A DNA stretch of 64,000 nt, from assembly GCF_947179515.1 (NCBI RefSeq), contig NC_067473.1, positions 86,908,850-86,972,849 on the forward strand, given 5' to 3'. Position numbers and translations under genes: made by a program. The first letter of the stretch is position 1; the number at the start of each line of letters is the position of its first letter. Positions 12,851-23,201 of this stretch are shown one piece after another. The notes under the pieces are model-generated. The model was given only the letters and a program-made list of their open reading frames with translations. It had not been told where the DNA came from and made no database searches. The DNA is from Apodemus sylvaticus (Eukaryota > Chordata > Mammalia > Rodentia > Muridae).

Positions 12851-15357
12851 TGGGCACAGGATGGTGATTAGAAGCCATGTTAAAACATATCTTAGGAAAA
12901 ACAAGGAAATAGAAATATTTAATAACAGCTTTTCTAGCCTCTGTATTGACTTGATCAACACACTAACAAAAGTCTATTACTGGATGCACAAACTTTCTTT
13001 GTCATTACCCCGGATTTGCAGCTGAATCTAAAATCAACAGTTTCCACCTTGGTTGCCTTTTCTACCACACTCCCGAAAAGTAGGCTGAAGGTTCCTATCA
13101 AGGAATTTACAAAACCTTTGGGCACTGCAAAACAAGCCTCCACTGTTGATCATAAAAAATCACAACAACTCAGTTTTGGAAGAGTTTATATCCACTATCC
13201 ACAATTCACAGAAGATAGTCAGGAAAATTCCAAATGCAAGGACAGATGTGAGTACAGGAAGAGGTCTGGACCAGTAAAACTCAACCCGGATGTAGCAACA
13301 ATCAGGACCAAGGAAGCCAAAGCCTCAGATCCTCCAGGATGATGAAAAAACAGCATTCAAGCCATTGGCCCCCGTTCCTGATATGATCCTTATCACTCCT
13401 CCCACAACAGATCCCGCAGAGATTTCATATTCCACTTAACTCTCCTCTCTGCACAGAATTTCTTCTCTTTACAGTCTAGTAGGTCAAGCCAGCCAACCTG
13501 GGCCCCTGTACTCTGCACCTGTTACTGATTTGCATTCATTTTCTCCCTCTCTTATTTTTCTTCTCCTCCTGCTTGCCCTCCTCATCTTTTTTCCAGCTTT
13601 CTTTTTCTTTTTCTTATTTTCCTTCTGTCTGTACCTTTCCCACTTATTGTTATATATCTCAAAGATTAAAGGCTGAACTGGCTTACAATATCTAAGTACA
13701 TATTTTTACCAACTCTTTTTAGTCTCCTAGCTCAAACCTCCACACATACATGACATTTTCTCCCCTTTGCATCAATTATTCCCACACACATGTCCTCCTC
13801 CTCTAATTCCTATGTAATAACCTAATACTTGTCACTAGTTTCCCATCATTTCTGAACTCTTTTTCCTTTACAATCATAACCATACTAATTAAACAGTATT
13901 ACTGAAGTCACTTTACTCCTCAAACTAATAAGTACCTAACAAGTATCTGGTTTGAGCTACTTCTTTCTCTAATACCAGAGTGGGTTCACTGTTGGATAAA
14001 GACTCATCTTAGGGAATACACAGGGAAGATTGAATATAGAACGTGGTACTTAAAATACCAGTCTAACAGACAATAATGTCACCAAACTGTTCTATAAGAT
14101 AGTATCTTCTGAAAAGAGCAAATACATCCACAGTAGGAAAAGATGCAGCCTTAATTACTTAAACCAAAGACTCTTACCACTGGCAATGCCGGAGATTGAT
14201 AACAGTACTAAAACAAAAGTCCATAAAATATATTATAACAACTACTTACACAGCATTTACCTTGTATTGGGTACTATAAATAATCCAATGATTAATTTAA
14301 GTATGTAGGAAGATACAAGTTGAAAGTATTTATTATACAGTTTAATTTAATGAACTCAAGCACCTTCAATCTAGCCTCTCAAGGGGGGCATGATAGAGCC
14401 ATTTCTTAGAAATATAGATGGAAGATAACATATGTGCATTGGAAGGGGGTTCTAAAACCATGACCTATAGATGTAGAGTGATAGTGATCCTACCTCAGTC
14501 ATTGGCATCTGAAGAGGGTATGGAGCCATAACTTACAGATATGGAGAAATTATATGAATTATTAATGTGTAAATTTTAAAAGACAGAAAATGTTACAAAG
14601 CATACTTTATATAACCCCTGGACAGCAGTGTTATATAGAAGGAAAATGACAAATAAATTATTGGTAGAAAATTAAAAGAAATGGGAAATTTACAAAATTT
14701 GCTTTATATGACCACTAAGAGGGGTACTTGATGATTATTATAAGAAAATTGTGAACAGATAGATTAAATGTATATAAGAAAATATGTAAATTTAATAGAG
14801 AAAGTACTGTTTTAGCTTAACTTTATCAAACAAACATATTACATAATAATTTAATTTTTTATCAACCCTAATAGAAATATCTATACTTCTCCCAAGCATA
14901 TGATATTAATTATTCCTAAAAAAAATTTTAAAATATTTTCTGATAAAATTTTTCTTGAGAGAAATTAGAAGATTAACTCTCAGAATCTGTGACAGAATGC
15001 ATGGGTAATTGAAACAACAGTTTCAAGTGTAAGCATGTTGAAATATGGCCTTTGAGATTGATATACTCCTGATTTTTCTACAGAGTAAATGACAACATAA
15101 TTAGGAAATTTGATGAAATTAAATGCTTGGATATAAATGTATGGATAAATGTAATCATTTGAAAGAAAAATGTTAAGGACATTTTATAACTTAAATTATT
15201 TATGACTTAATATTACTACTTACCTAGATTTATGAAAATAATATATATATTAAAACTTCTGAGTGACATTAAGCATGTTTATACATGAAGTATAGCTGTT
15301 TTCACTTCTAATATCCTTTTATTTTGACATTCAACTATTGAAAAAACTAAAAATCAA
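12851..15357. other. Intronic sequence with one unexplained 108-codon frame
   Basis: The frame at 13016-13342 (plus) is rich in Lys, Ser and Thr and closes with two adjacent stops. I recognise no family. In the next frame, codons continue into a proline-rich stretch before more stops, which would fit a frameshifted retroelement or pseudogene remnant, but this is a guess. It is followed by a CT-rich stretch at about 13540-13640 and then AT-rich DNA to the next B1. Confidence 0.4.
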
Positions 15358-15493
15358 GCTGTGCATGCTGGCACATGCCTGTAATTCCAGCCCTTGGGAG
15401 GCAGAGGCAGGCAGATTTCTGAGTTTGAGGCCAGCCTGGTCTATGGAGTGAGCTACAGCACAGCCAGAGCTACACAGAGAAGCCCTGTCTCCA
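15358..15493 (+). repeat. B1 SINE
   Basis: Plus-strand B1 with cctgtaattccagcccttg, ggaggcagaggcaggcagat and gaggccagcctggtctatgg, ending ccctgtctccaaaa. It is nearly complete but lacks the usual gccgggcgtggtgg head in intact form. Confidence 0.93.
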
Positions 15494-15512
15494 AAAAACC
15501 AAAAAAAAAAAA

Positions 15513-15600
<88 letters not shown>

Positions 15601-15641
15601 GAGAAAGGAAGGAAGGAAGGAAGGAAGGAAGGAAGGAAGGA

Positions 15642-15726
<85 letters not shown>

Positions 15727-15779
15727 AAAAAGAAAAGCAAGAAAAAAGAAAAGCAAGAAAGAAAAGGAAAAGAAAAAAG
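15494..15779 (+). repeat. Polypurine tract: A-run, (GAAA)n, (GA)n, (GGAA)n, (GAAA)n
   Basis: This is the expanded tail of the preceding B1. Blocks are an A-run, GAAA to about 15582, GA to about 15603, GGAA to about 15640, then GAAA to about 15727 and degenerate GAAAA units. The strand contains essentially only purines over about 270 bp. The long Lys/Glu/Arg or Phe/Leu/Ser frames on the two strands are artefacts of the repeat. Confidence 0.97.
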
Positions 15780-16160
15780 TCAGGTAGAATAAGTTGAGAT
15801 AATTAAGTGAATTAGTCTCTGATAGGCAAATTCCCATATTACTAGTATTTACAGATTCTCTAATGTGAAAAAAATAAAAAAGTTTGCTTCTGTCACCTCT
15901 AGAAGCTAATCCAACTCAAACTAGTGAGTTCCCCCAAATAAAGAGTGCTAGAGATTCTTTTGAATATCTTTTAGGGATTCTTGTTCAAAGGTGGCTAGAA
16001 CTATGAATCTGTGTATACAATAAAGATAGGGGGCAATCAGACATTTCCTCTAGTGTCTTTTCTTATTACTCTTTTTATAAATATTTACAGAAATATCTCT
16101 CTATAAGACAATTTTGATGGTTGATACATATACTAATCTATGGTTATAATAATGAAAAGT

Positions 16161-16330
16161 CCGGTCTTGGCAGTGGTAGTGCACATCTTTAATCCCAGCA
16201 CTTGGGAGGCAGAGGCAGAGGCAGACAGATTTCTGAGTTTGAGGCCACCCTGGTCAACAGAGTCAGTTCCAGGACAGCCAGGACTACACAGAGTAACCCT
16301 GTCTCAAAAAAAACCAAAAATTAAAAAACT
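16161..16330 (+). repeat. B1 SINE
   Basis: Nearly full-length B1: ggtcttggcagtggtagtgc, ctttaatcccagcacttggg, gagtttgaggccaccctgg, and an A-rich tail after ccctgtctcaaaa. A 66-codon frame reading through it is not a gene. Confidence 0.95.
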
Positions 16331-16399
16331 GAAAAATTAATCAGAAGTCTCTTAATATTATGAACATTATGCAGAGTAGTGGTAGTACACTTTACCCTG

Positions 16400-16880
16400 G
16401 GGGCTATGACCTATTGTATAGGAATTTTGACCCAGTAAGGGTGGCATGTATAGCTTTCATCTTGTGAAACAGGCCCTAAGTGAAATCTGACCAGAAAGTA
16501 GAGTTTATTACACCTATGACATCCATGACACTACTGCTCCAAGGACCATGTCTTGCCAAGTTGGTCATTGTTGTGCTTCCTAGGGCTCACAATTGGCTAA
16601 AGCTGGTGACTGGCTTTCACTTCTGGTAACATTTTCCAGTAATATGAAAATGAGCTGGTAGACAAGATATTTTCCAGGTGACTCTAGCAATAGGATCATA
16701 TTATCAAGTTCAGTAGGATAAACAAGAGTACTAGCCGTAGCTTATAATGTTTGGTGACTACACTCACCAACAATTATAAAAGATGATAAACCATTCCTAG
16801 TGCTGGGCTTTTACTTGTTAGCCTATAGGGTCTAATAGAGGCATTGTTTCCCTGTTATAGAATAACTATATTTACATCCT
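16400..16880 (-). repeat. L1 3'UTR fragment (old Lx type)
   Basis: The plus strand carries catgtcttgccaagttggtc, attgttgtgcttcctaggg, a caattggctaaa-type word and agcaataggatcatattatc. The words are in the same order as in a common murine L1 3'UTR read in reverse. It is diverged and the limits are approximate. Confidence 0.55.
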
Positions 16881-17342
16881 GTACTGTATGTATATATTTT
16901 AGAAATTTTCAACAATAGTTGGCCTCCATATGACTTTTTATTGCTTATTTTTGAAATTTTAATTACAATATCATTCCCTTTCATTTCTCCACTTCTATAT
17001 GAATTTTATTCAAAGGTCTTCAGTAGTAGTTATTTCTTACCATATTTCTTCCTCTGCCTCACTCACCCATTTCCACCCTCCATTTAATTTTTTTCTCTTC
17101 AATAATTTCCATTTAACCATTTCTACCATTTCCCTTGAAATCGTCCTTATGGCCTCTTATAATTTCTTGACCCTTATGGGTATTTCATGTGAAATAAATA
17201 TATCTATGATTCTAAAACTAACATGTATAAAGGAAATCACACTGGATTTTCTTTTCTAAGTCTGGGTTTTCAAAGAAAAGTGTTTTGAATGTTTTGGTTT
17301 TTTGTTTTATTTTTTGTTGCTATTGTTGTTTATCTTTTCAAT
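16881..17342. other. Pyrimidine-rich intronic sequence
   Basis: From 16925 to 17160 the plus strand is rich in C and T and may belong to the neighbouring L1, but the match is too weak to call. The 86-codon frame at 16999-17259 lacks any recognised feature. Confidence 0.4.
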
Positions 17343-17796
17343 AGATAGTATCTCCAAAGCCTTGGAGATCTACAACTGGCCAAAGTGGAAAGAATAAAAG
17401 ATTGGATAATGCCCAACTCTAAATGGACCATCCTTATCAAATCAATTCATCCCAAGGCTTGGTGATCATAAAGGGAGACAGGATAGAAAGTTTCTAAGAG
17501 CCAGATGAAGTGAATGACTTCAAGAGAAACAATGTTTTCTGGACTTAGCAGAACAACTGCACATATGAACTAACAATAGTCCTCACAGGATGGACAAACC
17601 CTGTGTAAGCTCAAGCCAGTCAAAATCCCTACATTGAGGGGAACAAGTACAGGAGGTCCCACCACTGGCCAAGGAGCTATTGGCAATTATTAGCTGCTGA
17701 GAGAGAGTGAATGAATTTTCTTTAAGGGTGTTTCTTGTGTTAACTATACCATACACCAAGAATACCTAGACAGCATAGATTGTAGGTATGTGTCTC

Positions 17797-17798
<2 letters not shown>

Positions 17799-17838
<40 letters not shown>
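17799..17838. repeat. (TG)n microsatellite
   Basis: About 20 TG units, followed by catgtgatt. Confidence 0.95.
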
Positions 17839-17839
<1 letters not shown>

Positions 17840-17873
17840 ATGTGATTAAAGGGACACAAAGTTATATGGGTAG

Positions 17874-17951
17874 AAAAAGCTGTGGATCTTAGATAAACTG
17901 AGGTGGCTAAATGAGAAAGCTGTGGATCTTAAAGAAACTGAGGTGGGTAAA
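17874..17951. repeat. 40-bp tandem duplication, two copies
   Basis: tgtggatctta(g/a)a(t/g)aaactg begins at 17881 and again at 17921, and aggtgg(c/g)taaat follows in both. The period is exactly 40 and only a few bases differ. Confidence 0.88.
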
Positions 17952-17980
17952 TATGATCAAAATGAAGTAATAGAAAAGTT

Positions 17981-20203
17981 GGAAAACACTTTTGAAATGA
18001 TTTAAGCTACAGATCCTTATTTAAGAGATGGTAATACAGTTTATATGAATTCTATGACTATAAGAAATATATTCACAATGTAAAATATCTGGAATGAATA
18101 ACGTCAACATTAAATAACACAAAGTGTTTTTGAGATATTGGAACTGCTCTGAGTCACTTTTTAGTTTTACTTACACCTGACGCATTTGGGTTAACATAGC
18201 CTTTAAATGAATGTCTTTGGGAGGCCATAAATCCTGACATCCAGTGTGTTGGAGGTAGCTGTGTGAGAGAGCTAGCCATGAAGCATGGTTATAGGTACAG
18301 TGGGAGGTGTTAAATTTAGGATTCCAGGTGATGTCATAAGAGAAATGCTAAACTGTTATGTCTAAAAACCAATCTGTCAGCTCCATCATCAATGTTCTAA
18401 AACTAGAAGTAAAGATAAATGTAAGAAATTCATAAACTATAATACAATATTATAAAACTGAATTTTCTAACACATACTAGGAACAAATATTATTTACATT
18501 GTGCATAAAACTGTAAATTCTACATTATGACTGGGAGACAGTATATAGGGAGCTCTTGTGATATTATTAGCCAGAAATCAAAGTCTCTCTGCCATTTTAT
18601 TAGCTACTTTCAAAGGAGTTATATGTGTGTATAGTGGGGGGCCAGGAAAAAATTAGGTTGCATGCCATTACCTGATGCAAAAGCAAACATTTATGAAGTC
18701 ATCCATGAGACGATGGTGTGCTAATAGCATTCACAAAAGTCTTCAGGGGCTCATGTTCTCTGGAGTGTGACAGAAAAGTCATCTGAAATGCAGCAAACCC
18801 ATTTGAAAAGATCTCATGCAGCAAATGGCCTCGGCATTGCCACTTTTGCTCAGTGACAGGTTTATTTTCAATCTGATTAGCATTTGAGGATGAAAAATGA
18901 TACTAAACTAAACCTGTCCTGCAATTAATTATTCTATGTGAGCCCTGTTATCATGAGTCTTTGGCTATAGTTAAGAATGACCCTTAAAACATGCAAAGGA
19001 GATACTGAGGCTGATGTCTGTAAAACCATAGACATCACCTCTGTTCATGCTGTTCTTTGACCATGACCTGGGAGCTATATACAAAAATAAATGCTTATCT
19101 CACTCATAAATCTAGAATGGGTTTGGCATCACTGATCAAGATGGATAACAAACAGCCTTGATGTAAAAATAGGTTATACTGACATTCAAAGTCCACAGTT
19201 CTTACTCCGTGCTTTCCTTTCATCCAATCTATATGACATCCAGTCGTTTTATGACAGAGACAATGAAAAGGTCCCTGTTAAAGGCTACCGGGGGATATAG
19301 GCATTTGCTGAGTCCTGACTGTGTAATCACAAAAAAATGTCAGCAACATTTGTCTGCCTTGCTTGCACGCTTGTTCTTCCAGCTTGGCTTGCCGTTCCTT
19401 TATGGGAGTAAAAAGGATCAAGTTCATATTGTCACAGAAGGAACCATAGGAATTGAATTATACATTTATATGTTGCCAGACTTGTGACTGCAGTGATTCT
19501 TCCTAGCATTGCTTTCACTTAAAATTACTTTCATTTGTGACACTGACTTCTTAGAGGATACTTGAGCGTGTGTACATTATCAACGTCTACATTATTTATT
19601 GTTCTATACACTTCCTGTAAGTGTAGCATTAATTGCTCAGTTTTAGTCTGATTATATTTGCTGCCATTAAAGGAACATGCATAAATCTTCTACCATCATT
19701 TAGCAGGAAAGACTTAAGAGATGTCATTCTTTCTGACCATAAAAGACAATGATTTGCCATGATGCACAAGCTTTTAAAATTAACAGTGATCTGTGTGGGC
19801 TGCAGTCCTGCAGTTGCCTTTGGAAGTAAAGAGGGAATGAACAGGTCTGTTGGCTAGTTGGCAGGCTAGTCTTTCCCATGGCCCTTCCTAAAAGCTACAG
19901 TGGTACTAGTTAGGTGAAGATAGTTCCTCTCTTATTGTGAACCCAAATGAGTCATATGAATAAGGGACTAGATGTGCAGACTGGACAGTATCTCCATGGG
20001 CAGTGGACAAGCTTTCAGAGGCCTTCGGAGAAAATGCCATGTGTTAGCAGTACTCCTGAGACAGTGTCTAATATTTAGGAACAGGGTCAGAAAAATAAAT
20101 AATTATAGATCTGTTCTATGTGACATCACTCATTCATAAGAGCTCATCCCCAAGGTTTGCTAGTGTACAAAACTCCTCCCAGCTTTTAGTTGCTACCTTA
20201 CAT
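17981..20203. other. Long repeat-poor stretch, candidate conserved non-coding DNA
   Basis: 2.2 kb in which I recognise no SINE, L1 or microsatellite. Base composition is balanced compared with the neighbours. Homeodomain-type cores occur at 18922-18933 (caattaattatt) and 18873-18884 (ctgattagcatt). A 92-codon plus frame at 19209-19487 has no known domain. Whether any part is conserved cannot be judged from one sequence. Confidence 0.45.
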
Positions 20204-20445
20204 CACCTTTAATTTCTTTTTTTTTTTTGCAGTTCTTTCTTTTCTTTTCTTTTTTTTATTCGATATATTTTTTATTTACATTTCAAATGATTTCCCCTTT
20301 CCTAGCCCCCCCACTCCCCGAAAGTCCCGTAAGCCCCCTTCTCTCCCCCTGTCCTCCCACCCACCCCTTCCCACTTCCCCGTTCTGGTTTTGTTGAATAC
20401 TGCTTCACTGAGTCTTTCCAAGGAAGAGTGGCACCTTTAATTTCT
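20204..20445 (-). mobile_element. 5'-truncated L1 with perfect 14-bp target-site duplications
   Basis: cacctttaatttct is present at 20204-20217 and again at 20432-20445. Between them, a T-rich tail (interrupted by gcag and ctttctttt) is followed by attcgatatattttttattt, acatttcaaatgatttcccc and actccccgaaagtcccgtaa: an L1 3' end on the minus strand, about 215 bp long. The intact duplications and low divergence indicate a fairly recent insertion. The proline- and phenylalanine-rich frames across it are not genes. Confidence 0.93.
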
Positions 20446-22071
20446 ATTACAACATTTCCACAAGAACACAGTGAGAATGCCAGTCATATTTCTTGTGTAT
20501 TTGCCACAGCACCCTTGTTATTTATTTTTTTCATTTGGAAAAACGGGCTCTATGAACGAAGAGCTGTGGGAGATCCCAGAGCTCAGGACATCACTTATGA
20601 GAATGGAGGGTATTAGGCACCATAAGAGCTGCTGAGCAGCTCTGCACACAACCTGTCAGTGGGATGCAATGAAATGAGAATCTTTCATCACAATGCTGAA
20701 ATTGTTACTCTCTAAAAAGGATAGCTGGATGCTTTGCCAACCAATAATCACCCGCAAGCCTTACTCTTGAATTCTTTAATTCTATCTTTACTCAGATGTT
20801 TTCTGGATGTACTCGTTGAGCCTATCTAAAAACATAACTGCCTAGGATAAGTAACATGTCTCACAAATGCTCAAAATTTATTCAATGAGTAAGCCATTAT
20901 ACTGATGAAATTAAAATGAATTTTAGAGGTGATATACAGTGATTGAGTTACTAGGGTTAGCATACTGCTGTAAATTTACTGCTAAATTCCCTAAAATTTA
21001 CTAAAGGAAGGAGAAAATAGAGAGTTACATACAATATATATAATTATCTATAATCTCTCTATACTGTGGACTTTCTTGTGAACTTTACAAATATTAAGTC
21101 TAAGGCACTGGTAGCTATTAAACTTTTTATTTATACTTTCTATAAGCAGAGGCAGACTTATCTAAAATCTTCACAAAATTTGCTGTAATGTAAATCATAT
21201 GTATTGTTCCTCTAAAAAAAATCCATGTGAGTACAGTTATGTTTATAAATACCAGTTACCCTGGAAAGAAGAATATGGCTTTCAGTAAAGCTTGTAGAGA
21301 TCAAAGACATTCAACTTCGAAAACCTTACTATGTAAAATCAAATTGAAAGTGATAAATAAAATAAAAAATAAACAAAAATTAACCAGTATTACAATGGCA
21401 AGATTGAATGGCTTTTAGACCAATTCTTGTAAGGGCTGTGGTGAATCCATGCTAGCTGTTTTAATCCTAGTTAATGAGTGCTTCTACCAGCATTCCTATG
21501 CAAACTTGTCTTCAACATGAGCCTCTTAAAGAGTAGAAAGGAACACAGAAAGATAAAATGTTTCATTTCTCTCTAATCTGGACAGAATTAGTTCACTGAC
21601 ACTCAATGTCTATAAATTCACATAAAATATTAGCATTCTTGCTGTTTAGTTACATTGACAATAAAATCTACACAGCATTTTAGGCTCTGTGGAACCCAGT
21701 AATAGCATAGTTATCTTAATGTTTTTTCTGAAGTCGTGGTGAGCTTGCATGCAATAAGCTTCATCAGACACAGACAGTTCATGACCTCTCCCCCACAGAG
21801 TTGGAACTCATCTTTAGTAAGCCTTGTCTCTGGTCAACTTCCACAACTTTTAAGCATTACTTTTAAATGGCAAATTGTATATTTATGGTGGAAACAAACG
21901 ATGATTTTGGTAATTAAAAGATAATTTGGAAGGAAGGTTATTTTGTTTTAGGATCAGAATTGAGTGAAAACCAGATGCAAAGGGGCTATAATTCTTAATC
22001 CAAATCTTCTCACTCAGAGTTTGGCAAAAACAGGCCCCCAAATATAAACAGCCTTTTGAAAATAAGTATCT
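20446..22071. other. Intronic sequence without an identified gene
   Basis: 1.6 kb of AT-rich unique-looking sequence. No repeat or gene was recognised. Confidence 0.5.
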
Positions 22072-22258
22072 GGGAATGGAAGGGCATGTGTTTAATCTCA
22101 GTATTCAGGAGGCAGAGGCAGGAAAATCTCTATGAGTTTGAGGTCAGCCTGGTCTACACAAGTAGTTATAAGACAGGTAGAACTACATAGAGAGACCCTG
22201 CCACAACAACAACTACTACTACAACAACAAACCCAAACAAACAAACAAAAATAATAAC
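22072..22258 (+). repeat. B1 SINE with CAA/CTA-rich tail
   Basis: Diverged plus-strand B1: ggaggcagaggcaggaaaat, gagtttgaggtcagcctgg and agagagaccctgcc. The tail has evolved into (CAA)n, (CTA)n and (AAAC)n units up to about 22255. Confidence 0.9.
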
Positions 22259-22389
22259 AGCATTTTCAAATGGAAATACTATAGAATTTATAAGAGTAAA
22301 TAAAGGGAAAAATGAAGCCTCTGGGCTTGTGGACCTGATGGAGGGAGAAGCAATTCAGAAGGCTTTCAACTGTGACTATATGTGATGAA

Positions 22390-22760
22390 TGGTAAGAGCT
22401 ACATTTATCTGTGGGTCTAAGAAAAACTATCTAGTGTGCAGTTGGGGGTTATATTGAGAATTTAATTCTTCAAGAATTTCATACAACATATTTGGTCTCC
22501 TGCATATGTTTACTTACACTCTCCTCTCCCTACCCCTTGCACATGTTTTAGGAAGACCCCATATGTTAACAAACTGCATGGTCCTCCGGTCTCACTGTCT
22601 TTCTACCCCCTCTTCCAGAATGTTTCCTGAGCCTTAGGTCTATGTGTTGTTTGTAAATGTATTGATGGGAACAAGCAAACAAGGGTCAACTGTTCTCTGC
22701 ATTCTGGATGGTTATGGATTTCTACACTGGTCTCCTAGTTGGCTTAAGGCCTGCCAAATA
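22390..22760 (-). repeat. L1 3'UTR pieces, apparently out of order
   Basis: ctacatttatctgtgggtct (near 22400) and tctttctaccccctcttcca, gaatgtttcctgagcctta (near 22600) both belong to the Lx-type L1 3'UTR in reverse. As I remember the consensus the second should come before the first, so this is either two fragments or a rearranged one. Confidence 0.45.
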
Positions 22761-23168
22761 TAGCAAAATTTATGCTTGGTTACTGTAAGATCAGCCAACT
22801 ATCCATGGCTGGTGAGTCAATGGACCATAGATGAGAAATTCTACAGCCACATTTCTAAGCAACATAATTCCTCGCTGCATTCTAAATAGTTATCCCAATA
22901 CCCACAGGGAAGTGCCACTCTCACCACTCATAAGAAAAAAGAAGTTTTATTTTACAGCAGCAGAAGCAGCAGACAGAGAACATCATAGAAAGCCACAATG
23001 AAGGCTGTTTGAGATATTCTTTTCTCTATTAGTTTCCAAAAGACCAGTGGTTTCATTCTTCCCTTTATTTGCAAATATAAATTCTGCAGACATTCCAAGT
23101 CTATCACAAACTCTGTTGTTCTGTGGCTATTTTTTTCCAGATCATTCTCTGGTCCATATTTTATACAA

Positions 23169-23175
<7 letters not shown>
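22761..23175. other. Unassigned intronic sequence
   Basis: It may continue the neighbouring L1 3'UTR, but the similarity is too weak for me to assign. No gene seen. Confidence 0.4.

Positions 23176-23201
<26 letters not shown>
23176..23201. repeat. (CA)n microsatellite
   Basis: Thirteen CA units preceded by three CATA units. The minus-strand Cys/Val frame across it is an artefact. Confidence 0.93.

Larger units (their letters stand above)
17343..17980 (+). repeat. L1 3'UTR fragment with internal TG repeat and 40-bp duplication
   Basis: It contains attgaggggaacaagtac, ggtcccaccactggccaagg, ggagctattggcaattatta, gctgctgagagagagtgaat and tttctttaagggtgtttctt, then atatgatcaaaatgaagtaa. This is the plus-strand order of an Lx-type L1 3'UTR. 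A (TG)n run and a tandem duplication sit between its last conserved words. Confidence 0.75.

Noticed and set aside
15331..15837. 168-codon Phe/Ser/Leu frame and its Lys/Glu counterpart
   Set aside because: Both are pure translations of the (GAAA)n/(GGAA)n tract and the adjoining B1; no gene.
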